Positions 10,496 through 21,344 of a DNA stretch of 42,500 nucleotides are shown here, in pieces (within the stretch, counting starts at the first letter, position 1; each line of letters starts with the position of its first letter). This stretch comes from Chrysomallon squamiferum. Its lineage: Eukaryota; Mollusca; Gastropoda; Neomphalida; Peltospiridae. The position numbers and the translations under genes were made by a program. The stretch covers positions 9,052,541 through 9,095,040 of the forward strand of contig CM022668.1 of NCBI GenBank assembly GCA_012295275.1, in the 5' to 3' direction. Under the pieces are notes generated by a model, which saw only the letters and a program-made list of their open reading frames with translations, did no database searches and was not told the DNA's origin.

Positions 10496-11789
10496 TCTAG
10501 GTGAGGTAGGGAACTGCAGCTGTGATAAAGAGAGATAAAGATTTTTTTTTTTTCATTTACCTGGTTACTTCTGCTGGTATATGTAAAATACTGTGAGTAG
10601 ATTTTTAATGCACATGTTATATATATGTTATATTGTACTAGTGCTACAATTATTATTGTATAATAATTATTATATAAAATATTATTATTATTACTATGTT
10701 ATATGTTAAATTATATAATATCGTTTTAATTTTTAAATGGTTTTAGTTGTTTGTTTTTTTAGATTGTATTTTTTTAAAACTTTTTATCTATCTATCTATA
10801 TATATATATGTATATATATTTATTTATTTATAAAAATGATATTATATAATGTGAATATAATATATTAATAATTTAAATATAATACATTAATGTTTGTGAT
10901 ATCATTATTTATAGTATCACATTTATATGTTGTATTTGTTTAGTACTATTATAATATCTTATATTGTTTTCTATTATATAGCACTATATTGTAAAATACT
11001 CTGTTTACATTATATTCTACAACTGCATGATTTTGCAGGCATATAAAATTTATTTTTCAAGTATTTCTATTAGAAATGTGATTTAAATATAACAAGCAAT
11101 ATGTTAATAACTATAACACCAGAATCAGACAAAATATTGTTATTTAATACTACTGTTACTCCTCTGTAACTAATAATAATTACTACACAACTACTTCAAC
11201 TACTACTGCCACTACTTCAACTACTACTACCACTATTACTGTTAATATCACTCAACCATTATAATTACTATTAATGTATTTATTTATTTTTTTTTTATTA
11301 GTTCTTAAAAATTATCATACTTTTTATTATTATTATTCATTTATTATTATTATGATTATGATTATTATTATTATTATTAATTATTATTATTATTAAACAA
11401 AATGATCACATTATTATACAAGCAAATATTTTTTTATATACAATTTATAAAACATTTACAATTCACATAACAATACTTGAATGTTTTCTACAACAAAAAC
11501 ACCTGAAGCTACAATTTAAAATTAAAAAAAAAAAATCAATAAACAATCCCATTTAATAAATAATTTGTTATCTATTGTAGTCAGAACAGTTATTAACCTC
11601 TTCACAGTCCATTGATCAGACACAAATAATTTCTTTAGCCTGTGTAGCGTGTTAAATAAAGTAACAACTGAACCATGTACTCATTAGTTATCTATCCACA
11701 CACACACACACACACACATATATAAACAAACACAAACATATAAACAAAAGCATACATATACAAATGGATATACATATGTATAAACATTT

Positions 11790-11932
11790 ACTGTTACTAA
11801 TTACTACTACTACTTCTATTAGTATAGTTACTACTACTACTGCTACTACAATTGCTACTACTTTTGCTGCCACTACTACTGCTTTTCCACTACTACTTCT
11901 ACTATTACTACTACTACTGCTACTTTTACTGT

Positions 11933-11965
<33 letters not shown>

Positions 11966-12072
11966 CTTTACTGCTACTGATACTGCTTCCACTACAACTA
12001 CTATTACTTTTTTTACTGCTGCTACTACTCTACAAGAACTACTACTACTGTTACTACTACTACTACCACCAT
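11790..12072 (+). repeat. (CTA)n imperfect array
   Basis: About 280 bases of CTA/ACT triplets with CTT, CTG and TTA variants, pyrimidine-biased on the + strand. It is the reverse-complement type of the TAG array 340 bases downstream. Poly-Leu/Thr open frames here are artefacts. Confidence 0.9.
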
Positions 12073-12409
12073 CACTCCAACTCCATATATCTCAAATGTG
12101 CCAGTATGATTTGAATCTGCTATACCCACTATTCTTCATTAAAAACATAACACCCAGGAACACAACACCACCTCAAGAAACCGAATATTTTTATGTGCTG
12201 TAATAAAAGGCTAACATGAACTTCAAGCCTGTGAGATATCTGAGCTGTTGTTTAGACCATTGCAAAACTGATGTGTAATATACAGTTTATAACACAGTCA
12301 GATAATGTGGTATCAATTCCTATTTTGTGATTTACTTGTGTATGTTATACAGCCTTGTAAACTGATAATGTTCCATTACAGTGAACCTCTGCTGGTTGTG
12401 TTTATTTTG

Positions 12410-13028
12410 TAGTAGTAGTAGTTGTTGTTGTTGTTGTTGTTGCTGTGCAGATAGTAATAGTAGTAACAGTTGATGTGGTGTTAGTTGTAGTAATAGTAGT
12501 GACAGCAGCAGTAGTGGGGGTTGTAGTAACATTAATAGTAGCATTAGTAGTTGTAATAGTAGTGTCAGTATAGTAATAGTTGTAATAGTAGTGTCAGTAT
12601 AGTAATAGTTGTAATAGTAGTGTCAGTATAGTAATAGTAGTGTCAGTATAGTAATAGTAGTGTCAGTATAGTAATAGTAGTAATAGCAGTAGCAGTTGTT
12701 GATGTTGTAATAGCAGTAGTTAGTAAAAGTAGTAATACTTGTAACAGTAGTAGTTGTTATAGTAGTAGTAACTGTAACAGTAGTAGTAGTAGTAGTAATA
12801 GCAGTAGCAGTTGTTTTTGTATTAGTAGTAGTAGTAATACCAGTAGTAATTGTAGTAGTAGTATTTGTAACAGTAGTAGTAGTAGTAGTAACTAACAGCA
12901 GTAGTAGTAGTAGTAATAGCAGTAGCAATTCTTGTAGTAGAAGTAGTAATTGTAACAGTAGTAGTAGTAGTATTAATTGTAACAGTAGTAGTAGTAGTAG
13001 TAGCAGCAGCAGAAGCAGTAGTTGAAGT
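12410..13028 (+). repeat. (TAG)n imperfect array with ~20-34-bp sub-repeats
   Basis: About 600 bases of TAG/GTA triplets with GTT, CAG and AAT variants. Between about 12555 and 12690 higher-order units containing agtgtcagtatagtaatag repeat, first about 34 then about 22 bases long. It ends some 150 bases before the start of the unknown gene. Confidence 0.9.
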
Positions 13029-13181
13029 AGTATTTTAAAATTTATTATTTATTTAATTTTTCTTTTAAAATACTTTTTCAGCATATGACAATATCTGGTA
13101 TCTGGAACAAATCATGGAATTTCTGTTTGTAACTTAGACTGGTTTTTCATCTGAAATGTAAAAAAGACTCTGTTTTCCAAG

Positions 13182-13279
13182 ATGGCCGTCTCTTTGAGTT
13201 TTCAGTCAGCGCCTATTTACCTGCGGGAACCAGTCATTGGATCAGAACCAGTCTATCGTGGGAGATATTTAAAACGCAT
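13182..13279 (+). CDS. Unrecognised conserved-looking gene, exon 1 of 5
   Basis: First coding exon of a predicted 246-residue protein whose family I do not recognise. ATG at 13182 is in a good context (ccaagATGg), with an in-frame stop upstream at 13152. The exon encodes residues 1-32 and two bases of Ile33, then a GTGAGT donor at 13280. The complete model (13182-13279, 16971-17192, 17782-17922, 18441-18609, 19058-19168) keeps frame across all four junctions. That and the higher GC content of the exons are the evidence for a real gene. The protein is basic and rich in Pro, Arg and Ser, with no signal peptide or membrane segment. Motifs include YRGRYLKR, LPKISPRC and WGRFGYEP. Such short Pro/Arg/Tyr-rich proteins include ciliary and sperm microtubule-associated families, and LPKISPRC faintly recalls one. 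That is a guess. An alternative acceptor (gagttttcag, AG at 13204-13205) could make this an internal exon. Confidence 0.65.
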
Positions 13280-13360
13280 GTGAGTTGCTTTTCAAATTTG
13301 TTTTTATTACAAAATTATCAGATGAAGTTTTTTTTTTTTTTGTTATTGATGTTATTCTAT

Positions 13361-13412
13361 TTCTTCTTCTTCTTCTTCTTCTTCCTTCTTCTTCTTCTTC
13401 TTCTTCTCCTAC

Positions 13413-13445
<33 letters not shown>

Positions 13446-13465
13446 TTATTATTATTATTATTATT
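13361..13465 (+). repeat. (TTC)n then (ATT)n microsatellite
   Basis: About 80 bases of CTT triplets, a mirror-symmetric polypyrimidine tract that could form triplex DNA. About 22 bases of ATT follow. It starts 80 bases after the exon 1 donor. Confidence 0.9.
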
Positions 13466-13796
13466 GTTATTGTTAATATTCTTTCTTTTTATTGTTATTT
13501 TTTATTCAACATCATCATCATATTCAGCTGTTGTAGTTGGTGGTGTTTGTTATTATCATAACTGATTTTGTTATTGATGTTCTTGTTACTGTCATATTCA
13601 TTAAATAGTTTCCTCTTTGTATCTTATATATATTGGTTCTCTGATAATTGGTTAGAACTGGAAATAAATAAGATTACATATTTGGTTCTCTCTTCATTGG
13701 TTAGAATTGGAAAATATGAAAGATGATATATTCATTGGTTACTCTTAGCAACAAGAATTATTAATAATACTTAGCACCAATGGATTTTTATTTTAT

Positions 13797-13799
<3 letters not shown>

Positions 13800-13836
<37 letters not shown>

Positions 13837-13860
13837 TTTTTTTTTTTTTTTTTTTTTTTT
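13800..13860 (+). repeat. (ATT)n and poly-T
   Basis: An ATT tract (13802-13836) running into a T run of about 26 bases. Confidence 0.9.
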
Positions 13861-14159
13861 GATTTTCCAAAAATGTAATGGAGTAATACTTTAAACAAGA
13901 AAGATAAAAAAAAAAATAAATAAAAATTCAAAAAAGAATTTTTGGAACTGTTCATTAATTATTAATACTGATAAGCATCAAGAAATCTAATATGTCTGCC
14001 TACTCATAAACGTTATTAATCAAACTGATTTGAATGGGAAAAGGTCTGACAGGGGAATTAAAGTATTTATCAAAGATTTCTGGATTTATGTCCTATCACA
14101 CTGACTGAACAAAATATTTATCTTAAAATTCAATATAGATAAAGTTATATAGAAAATAT

Positions 14160-14373
14160 TAATAGTAGTAGAAATAATAATAGCAGCAGTAGTACAAGTA
14201 GTAGCTGCAGTAGCAGTAACAGTAGTAATAATAATAATAATAATAATAAAAAGAAGACAAAGAATATAAATTAATAATGATAATAATAACATATAAAGTA
14301 ATAATGATGATGATAATGATAATTAATAATGATAATAATAATATATAAAGTAATAATTATAATGATGATGATA

Positions 14374-14441
<68 letters not shown>

Positions 14442-14618
14442 CAGAATAACAGTAATATACAGAGTAGTAGTAGTAATAATAATAATATAAATTAATAATA
14501 ATAAGAAGATGACGAAGACTATAAATTAATAATCATAATAACAATAACCAAAATAATAATAATAATAACCAGAATAATAGTAATATATAAGGTAGTAGTA
14601 GTAATAATAATAATATAA

Positions 14619-14665
<47 letters not shown>

Positions 14666-14680
14666 TAACAATAAAGTTAA
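14160..14680 (+). repeat. AAT/AGT compound array with internal duplication
   Basis: About 520 bases of AAT, AGT and GAT triplets. A block with aaccagaata(a/t)(c/t)agtaatata and gtagtagtagtaataataa occurs at about 14439 and again at about 14567. Similar AAT-rich ends suggest local duplication. Confidence 0.85.
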
Positions 14681-14884
14681 TGGGGTTTAGTGAGTATCAA
14701 TATCCTGTATAAAGAAACTTAATACACTCCATGTGGTCTCGTTAACTCGTGTAACTAAAAGATTTTATTTTTTTACGTCACGTTTTGTACGAACGCCGTC
14801 AAGCAAGTAACGGACAGACTCAGTCTTTGAAGACTTTGCACAGATGTAACTGAACAGTCGTTTTTCAGTAGTGTTATTGTTTCT

Positions 14885-14994
14885 GAGATTCAAGAAATCG
14901 ATCACACGAGCATATTTTAGATGCGTTTTTCTGGGTGTGTGAATGAATGTGTGTGTTACATATTTACTAAAATACAGTAATATTTACAATAACA
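14885..14994 (+). repeat. Dispersed repeat family 3, copy B
   Basis: Direct-orientation counterpart of 8983-9090, inside intron 1. A TACA/TA microsatellite follows at 14995-15115. Confidence 0.75.
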
Positions 14995-16537
14995 CACATA
15001 TACATACATACATACAGACATATATATATATATATATATATACAAAGTTATGTACATACATACTACATACACATACAAAGATATTTACACATACATGTAT
15101 ATATGCACATACACAAATATATTCATGTAATTTTAAAAATTATAAATTCTATTTATTATCAATATATGAAAACAGATCAAAATATAAAGAACAAATATTA
15201 AATATTAACAAGAATTTGAATGTGTGTGTATGTGTGTTTGTTTGCATTTGATTAAAACAATTATCAATTTTGACAAGAGAAAGTCTATGTGTGAAATATC
15301 TGCTGTATATTATAACAAGATTATACACCTGTAATCAGATAATCCTATTAATCAGTTTACCTCCATGTAACTGAGTACAAAACAGTTAGGCCACAATTCA
15401 TTAAATATATGTTTATCTGTACATTTATTATATATGTATGTTTAAATGTACATTAAGTAAAAAAAAAAAAAAAATGTTTAACTGTACATTAATTAGATAT
15501 ATGTTTAAATTTACATTAATAAAATTTCCTTTCAAAGGTAGTACTTCTGAAATAAATTATCATTGATAGTACAAGGGTGTTTTTGGTTCATTTTTAGTTC
15601 TTGAATGAATGAAAAAATCAATGATTTATTATGTTTCTTTTTAATTATTTTACACTACAATCATAACAGCTTCACTGATTATGTGTGTGTTTGTGTATGT
15701 ATATTTTTGTTGATGTATATGTGTATGTGTTAATGTATGTTTATTTGGTAGTGTGTGTTCATTTGTGTTGGTGTATGTGCATTTTTATGTGTGTGTGTGT
15801 GTGCACGTGCATGCACGCATTAATATATGCATATTTGTTAGTATGGGTATATTTGAAGAATTTAATTCCAAAACCCAATAAATGCCAAAATCAAAATTTA
15901 AAAAAAAACGCGAACAAAAGTTCAGCGTTTGATGGCTGTTCAATAATAATTTTCATCACAATTCTATATCAGCTGCTGATCTACACAGTAGACTATAGAC
16001 CTTTGTTATATAACTTTATGAACTCCAGAGCAGAAATAGTCATTTTTCTCAAAACAAACAAAATGGATTTATAGTGTTTTGGAACCAGCAAACCTTTCAT
16101 TTGTTAATGTACGTGCATTGTCATTAATGAATATTTATTTATATTAGTGAGTATGTATGTACATATTTTTTTCTTATCACTTTTTATATTACTCAATTAT
16201 TTTTTTTAGTTTTAACCACTGCAAACAACATACTGTATAAAAATATATTTCACACTGTGTGATATATTTAATATGAAACTCATAAATATGTTTTAGTGTC
16301 TGTTCAAAGAAAGTTCAGCAGGTTTACAAGTAGCAATAAATAATCCTTGCATACAAATATTTAACATAAATTATTCACATTTCTTAAAAGATTATATATA
16401 AAATATACCCCACAGAACTAAGTATGTACTAAAATATTCAGGTCAGAAATTTCACATTGATGTCTGCCTTACATGGGAAGGGAGATAACAGGGTTGTAGA
16501 ATATGTTCATTTGAGATATCAGTGGTTGCAACATCAG

Positions 16538-16792
16538 TTCTACTCTGTGCTGCTGTTAGTTATATATCCTGTTCTAGAAACTGCTCTGTAACTGGTTGTT
16601 TTGTTTTACTGTTTCTTAGAATTTGTTACTGGTTAGAAGGTCAATTCTTCTCTGTCCCACTATTAGTTATTTTCCCAATCTAGACACTGCCATATAGTCA
16701 AATGCTGTGTTATTTTACTGTTTTTTTTGAATGAGTCAATGGTCCCAAGAATAATTCTTCTGTGCTTTTCCCCATTCTAGACAGTGCACCAT
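16538..16792 (+). repeat. Three diverged ~105-bp tandem copies
   Basis: Copies begin near 16538, 16641 and 16750. Each has ttct(a/c)ctctgt, a cc(a/t)(g/a)ttctaga(a/c)actgc-like block and, in the first two, ttgttttactgttt. It lies in intron 1 just before exon 2. Confidence 0.65.
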
Positions 16793-16970
16793 GATTGTAC
16801 ATCACTGGTGACATGATCAAATCAGGGATTAGGACAAACTATTAAATCTGCTGTCAAACAATTATTCATTCATTACGAAATAACCAATTCAATAAACAAT
16901 TTATTCTTATTACACAAGCAAATTAAATCATGCCTCTTTATTTTTTTTATTTCACTAATTTTTTTCCCAG

Positions 16971-17192
16971 TCATGCCAGGCCTCGCAATTTCGACTTCTT
17001 CTACAAACCCAAAGACATTGTGAACCACGACATTGACCCCAGCGAACAGCAGCATCAGCAGCTGACTGTGCCGTACAGACTGCCGAAGATATCCCCGCGT
17101 TGCGTGTCCCCAGTTGACGCCGTGCTTGAGGAAAACAGACCACACAGGGAAGATACAGTGTGGGGCAGGTTTGGCTATGAACCAGCAGTTAG
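16971..17192 (+). CDS. Unrecognised gene, exon 2 of 5
   Basis: Encodes residues 34-106 plus two bases of Arg107. It is bounded by acceptor tttttcccag and donor AG|GTACGA. Markedly GC-richer than its surroundings. It carries the most distinctive part of the protein: RPRNFDFFYKPKDIV, VPYRLPKISPRC and DTVWGRFGYEPAVR. A minus-strand open frame over the same bases is a shadow. Confidence 0.75.
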
Positions 17193-17781
17193 GTACGAAA
17201 TTCGTGAATTTCAAATTATTAAAAGTATATTACATATATATATAACATTATTATTTGCTTATTGTTTTTGATGTAATTATTATTACTGCTTTTATTATTT
17301 AAGCTTTTTATTATAATTATAGAGTTAGTATTTTTATTATAATTATTACAGTAGTATTTTTATTATAATTATTACAGATGTTATTTTTTATTATTATGCC
17401 ATTTCTTTTTTTGACATGACCATTTGTTATTTATTCAAAAAGTGCAAACATAATAATAATATTGATTAACTGTCTTTAATGGTATTCATGTCAAAATCAT
17501 TGTTCTATTACTATAATGTTATTATTATTATTATTTTTATTAATTTTAATTAGTTACTCTTTTATTAATAGTAGTAATTTTTATTATCATTACTTATTAG
17601 TATAGCTATCATTATTATTTTTATTATCATTAGTTTATTATTATTATTATTATTATTATTTTTAATTAGTTACTCTTTTATTAATAGTAGTAATCATTAT
17701 TACCATTAGTTGTTAGTATAGCTATCATTATTATTATTATTATTATTATTGTTGTTGTTGTTGTTGTTGTTGTTGTTACAG
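17193..17781 (+). other. Intron 2 with a ~128-bp tandem duplication
   Basis: ATT-rich. The block ttagttactcttttattaat followed by agtagtaat and tagtatagctatcatta occurs at about 17550 and again at about 17675. A GTT microsatellite (17750-17777) forms the tract right before the acceptor gttgttacag. Confidence 0.75.
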
Positions 17782-17922
17782 AATTCCCACGCTATTGCCC
17801 TCAGTTAACAAAATGATGGTTAACACACCTTCCAACATGGCCGTGCCTCATTTTCAAAACGCTGGGATAATGCCACTCAAGTTCAGACAGAGGCAGAAAA
17901 TGGAGGACAAGATGCTAAAAAA
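17782..17922 (+). CDS. Unrecognised gene, exon 3 of 5
   Basis: Completes Arg107 and encodes residues 108-153 plus two bases of codon 154. Contains PTLLPSVNKMMVN and a basic helix-like tail (KFRQRQKMEDKMLK). The donor AA|GTATGA at 17923 has the phase that exon 4 needs. If it is not used, the frame reads three more codons (Lys, Tyr, Asp) and stops at TAG 17929-17931, giving a 156-residue form. The GC-rich exon 4 in matching phase argues that splicing is the main route. Confidence 0.7.
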
Positions 17923-17939
17923 GTATGACTAGAGAGATT

Positions 17940-17940
<1 letters not shown>

Positions 17941-18008
<68 letters not shown>

Positions 18009-18098
18009 GATAGACAATATGGATAGTATCAAGGGAGACAATTCTATTTAAAGTCCACTTTACAAACTTGGGAACAGATATCATTTTACACATTTTAA

Positions 18099-18135
<37 letters not shown>
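17941..18135 (+). repeat. (AG)n and (CT)n tracts in intron 3
   Basis: An AG tract of about 66 bases (17941-18006) begins 18 bases after the exon 3 donor. A CT tract (18101-18133) follows some 95 bases later. The two are complementary and could pair in the transcript. Confidence 0.9.
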
Positions 18136-18147
<12 letters not shown>

Positions 18148-18440
18148 AAATTACTGAAGATATTCAGTCATTCTTAAATGATATGTCACACAAAAAAAAT
18201 AAAAAATTCGTTAGTCTGGAAAAAAAAAAGAGATATACATAATTTTTCCAAACTTATTTTTATGAACAATTTAAATACAATACCAAAACTGTCCTTACAT
18301 ATAAACAAAACTGTTTCTCAAAAAATAACAGAGATCATAATCTCAACATATTCTATCAACTTTTCGTATTTTTATGTTGTCTTTTTTTCTTCTTCTTCAC
18401 TAACACATTATTATTTAAATCAAATCAATTACTTTTCAAG

Positions 18441-18609
18441 TCTACTAGCAAAAGCTGAGAAGTGCCAGACTGCAAGGGAAGCGATGAGAGGCGAACCGAC
18501 GCCCTCCCCAGTGTACAGCCGGGCTGCGTCACCCAGCAAGTCGGCCAAGAGCATCCACTGGACCCTGGGTGACCACATCGGCAACAACTCCCCCATCTTC
18601 GACAAAAAG
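18441..18609 (+). CDS. Unrecognised gene, exon 4 of 5
   Basis: Acceptor ttacttttcaag, donor AAG|GTAATC, phase 0 at the end. Encodes residues 155-210: a short Ala/Lys/Glu segment (LLAKAEKCQTAREAMRGE), a Pro/Ser-rich linker with PTPSPVYSRAASPSKS (candidate proline-directed phosphorylation sites) and WTLGDHIGNNSPIFDKK. Clearly GC-richer than the flanks. Confidence 0.7.
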
Positions 18610-18881
18610 GTAATCACGTCAACGTTCAGTTAATAAATATCATTAATTTCTTATTTTATTTTATTTCATGGAAAAAGTTATTATTATTTATTTATTTTTG
18701 TTATATATACATATACACACATACACAAACATTTTGCTTTTCAAGAAAGAAGTATTATTTTAAATTATAGTAAAGGTAATCACGTCAATGTTCAGTTATT
18801 TTTAAATTATTTCATTTGTTTATTTATTTGTATTATATATATATATTGCTTTTCAAGAAAGAAGTATTATTTTAAATTATT
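18607..18881 (+). repeat. Tandem duplication carrying a second splice donor
   Basis: The exon 4 donor and following intron sequence (aaggtaatcacgtcaacgtt, later gcttttcaagaaagaagtat) are repeated about 166 bases downstream (from 18773), with a shortened middle. The copy keeps AAG|GTAATC at 18776. An ATTT microsatellite (18985-19053) precedes exon 5. Confidence 0.8.
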
Positions 18882-18996
18882 ATTTATTTATTAATATTAT
18901 ATTATTATTATTATTATATATATATATTTTTTTGATATTTCAGGGAAGAAATAGTGTTATTTATGTATGTATGTGTATTTAATAGTGTTTGTTTGT

Positions 18997-19051
<55 letters not shown>

Positions 19052-19057
19052 TTTCAG

Positions 19058-19168
19058 GGAAGGAGCAGAGTTCAAGGACCATTTTCCAGGGAGTTCACTG
19101 TTACCTGTTTTGCACCTCACAACTGGCTGCGACTTAAACTGGGAAGATCAAAGTCAATGATTCGTTAG
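19058..19168 (+). CDS. Unrecognised gene, exon 5 of 5
   Basis: Acceptor atttcag (AG 19056-19057), phase 0, 36 codons, then TAG at 19166-19168. Reads GRSRVQGPFSREFTV, then APHNWLRLKLGRSKS, a basic tail. A near-identical acceptor (atttcag|ggaag, AG 18942-18943) lies upstream and would give a 12-residue alternative end. This exon is the least certain of the five, because its support is the splice site, phase and composition only. Confidence 0.55.
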   Translation, partial: GRSRVQGPFSREFTVTCFAPHNWLRLKLGRSKSMIR

Positions 19169-19179
19169 TTACCATGGTG

Positions 19180-19730
19180 ATGGAAGCCTATTAATGGTTA
19201 CAGCCGTTAATAATGGTTACACATCTGAAATGTCTGTAACCACTGTTAATAAAGTTACCTTGTTTTATCTACTATAACCAAATATCAAGGAAATAGTAAC
19301 CACTATTAACCTGTAACATTGTGATATACTGTAACCAAAATACTCATTTGGTTATATCAGGGAAGTATTTGTAACCAGCTATCTGCAATACTGTGATATA
19401 CTGTAACCAAAAGTGAATGGTTGGTTACATCAGGAACATCTAACCAGTGTTCATTTGTGATGTAACCTAATTAGAATGTTTGGTTACACTGACCTGATGG
19501 TTACATTTATATGTATTCCAATAATCTTTTACACTGTGATATGTTGTAACCAAATTAACATGGTTACATTTTATAGCCAGCAAATGTTAATGACTGCTTA
19601 CATCATTATAAAAAGTATTAACTTATAATTTTCCCTGTTTTGTGTATAGTACAAATGTTGGTTACATATTTGTAACACTAACAATGTCTATTTATAATGA
19701 CATTTGTAACTGGCATTTGGTTACACATAA
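19180..19730 (+). repeat. Alternating GGTTAC / GTAACC array
   Basis: GGTTAC occurs at 19196, 19215, 19423, 19482, 19499, 19562, 19660 and 19719. Its reverse complement GTAACC occurs at 19236, 19296, 19331, 19371, 19403, 19462 and 19546. Larger shared pieces such as ctgtgatatactgtaacc recur. It lies in the probable 3' UTR, where the opposing copies could fold. Confidence 0.8.
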
Positions 19731-19769
19731 GGATATAAATTATATTTTAACATGTATTGTTAAATTATG

Positions 19770-19772
<3 letters not shown>

Positions 19773-19844
<72 letters not shown>
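19773..19844 (+). repeat. (AG)n microsatellite
   Basis: About 72 bases of perfect AG repeat. Downstream to 21344 the sequence is AT-rich with TA tracts. An AATAAA at about 21021 could end the + strand transcript. Confidence 0.95.
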
Positions 19845-19846
<2 letters not shown>

Positions 19847-21344
19847 ATTTTATCAATGATTCTTTAATCAGCTTAACAGGGTAACTGTAAACATCATTAA
19901 GTTTTAACTAATTTAACAATTCGATTGTCTACTAAAATTAAAATTAAAATAAAATTAAAAAGGCATTCATGGAGAGGAACATATTTTAAGCACAATAAAC
20001 TCTTCAAATATTCAAAATAATTTTTGGCTATCAATTGAATTTTTTTTTAATTGAAGGGAGACAACTGCATTTTAATGGAAGATAATGAATTACTTTTGCT
20101 TGCTGTACCGATTCTCAATATTAATCTCTGAAGAGAAACCACTGCTCCCAAAAAAATGCAAATGATTTTTTATCAAAAATAAATATATAATAATAATCGT
20201 AACATAACAATACCAGTAAGTTAATAATAGAATTCCCCATAATTTTAAAACCTTTTTTTTAAAATTTAACCTGAAAATATTTTTATTGTTAAAAAGCATA
20301 GATTTAATTATAAATGCATTTCAGAGCAGAAAATAAATAAAATATGTACAAACCAACAGTTTGAATGTTTAAATTTAGACAAATTAAGTTCTTGCATGAG
20401 CCTTGATCCTACAGACTTGGGTTTGAATACAATCTTTTCTGCATATGATGCTTCTACATGTCAAATTGTTATTTTTGTCTACATTTCAAACCTAGATAGC
20501 CTATATATATTTCACATTTACTAATATAAATTTGTATGTGATGTTTATGTTTGTGTTCACACAAACACAATGTATTATTATTCACAAACACACATGTGTA
20601 TATACACATAAAAATACTTTAAAAAGACAATGAAATTATAAACATTTTTTACTGCAACATGTATATATATATATATAGCATTCTTAGTCTTATTCGTTAA
20701 ACAACTACATTTTTGTACATTATACAAATTATACCTCAACAAGAAATATATTTCTTGCAGCACAGTATTGAAAGTAGTTATGTTTGAATTACTGTTCACC
20801 ATTACCATATACATAACTGTTTTACAACAAAAACAACCAACATACATCTGTTATATGTGATTGAGTTTTGTACATATAATACCTACTAGAATCAGAGGAA
20901 AGCAGTATGGCCTTCAAATCCTGAAGAATCCTGTTTTGTCTGAGTGTTTGGCAAAGAAGAAGATGAAGTACATATTCTACCAATTCATGTTCTGGAATAT
21001 ATTCCTCAATGTTTGAATGAATAAAATGTTGCCAAAGTGAATACTTTGTTGATGAGTTTAAAAATCAGCTGTGTTTTCAGCACTTGCATATGATAATTTA
21101 ATATTTATATATATATATATAATAGAAATATCTAAAAATATCTATAAGCAATTTACTTCTCAAGTGTGTGTTTAAATATTTATGTCTACAATGTGTATAT
21201 GTGTGTGTAACTACCATAATAGTTCCTCATCTGTGTATATATATATATACCTGACATAAACTCTATACAAATTCTTGATTTGACCTTCATTAAACTTCAT
21301 TATTCTGAATTCAAAACAAGATTATTTTTCTCTCGCTCTGAACA
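19845..21344. other. Convergent intergenic region between the unrecognised gene and zwilch
   Basis: AT-rich, with TA microsatellites near 20661, 21110 and 21237. It should contain the 3' ends of both transcripts. An aagggagacaact motif lies at 20054. No further gene is seen. Confidence 0.6.

Larger units (their letters stand above)
13280..16970 (+). other. Intron 1 of the unrecognised gene
   Basis: A 3.7-kb intron with a GTGAGT donor and a ttttttcccag acceptor. It is filled with simple repeats, a 53-bp duplication (13628-13735), dispersed repeat family 3 copy B, GT-rich sequence (15676-15835) and a three-copy ~105-bp repeat (16538-16792). No further exon is recognised. Confidence 0.6.

Noticed and set aside
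16873-17214. Minus-strand open frames opposite exon 2
   Set aside because: Antisense shadows; no splice or family support.
17923-17931. TAG right after exon 3 as the true end of the unrecognised gene
   Set aside because: Possible as an unspliced form, but exon 4 is GC-rich, in matching phase and flanked by good sites, so the longer model is preferred.
18954-19160. Plus-strand open frame running through the ATTT tract into exon 5
   Set aside because: It is in another frame than exon 5, starts in microsatellite sequence and does not match the phase of exon 4.
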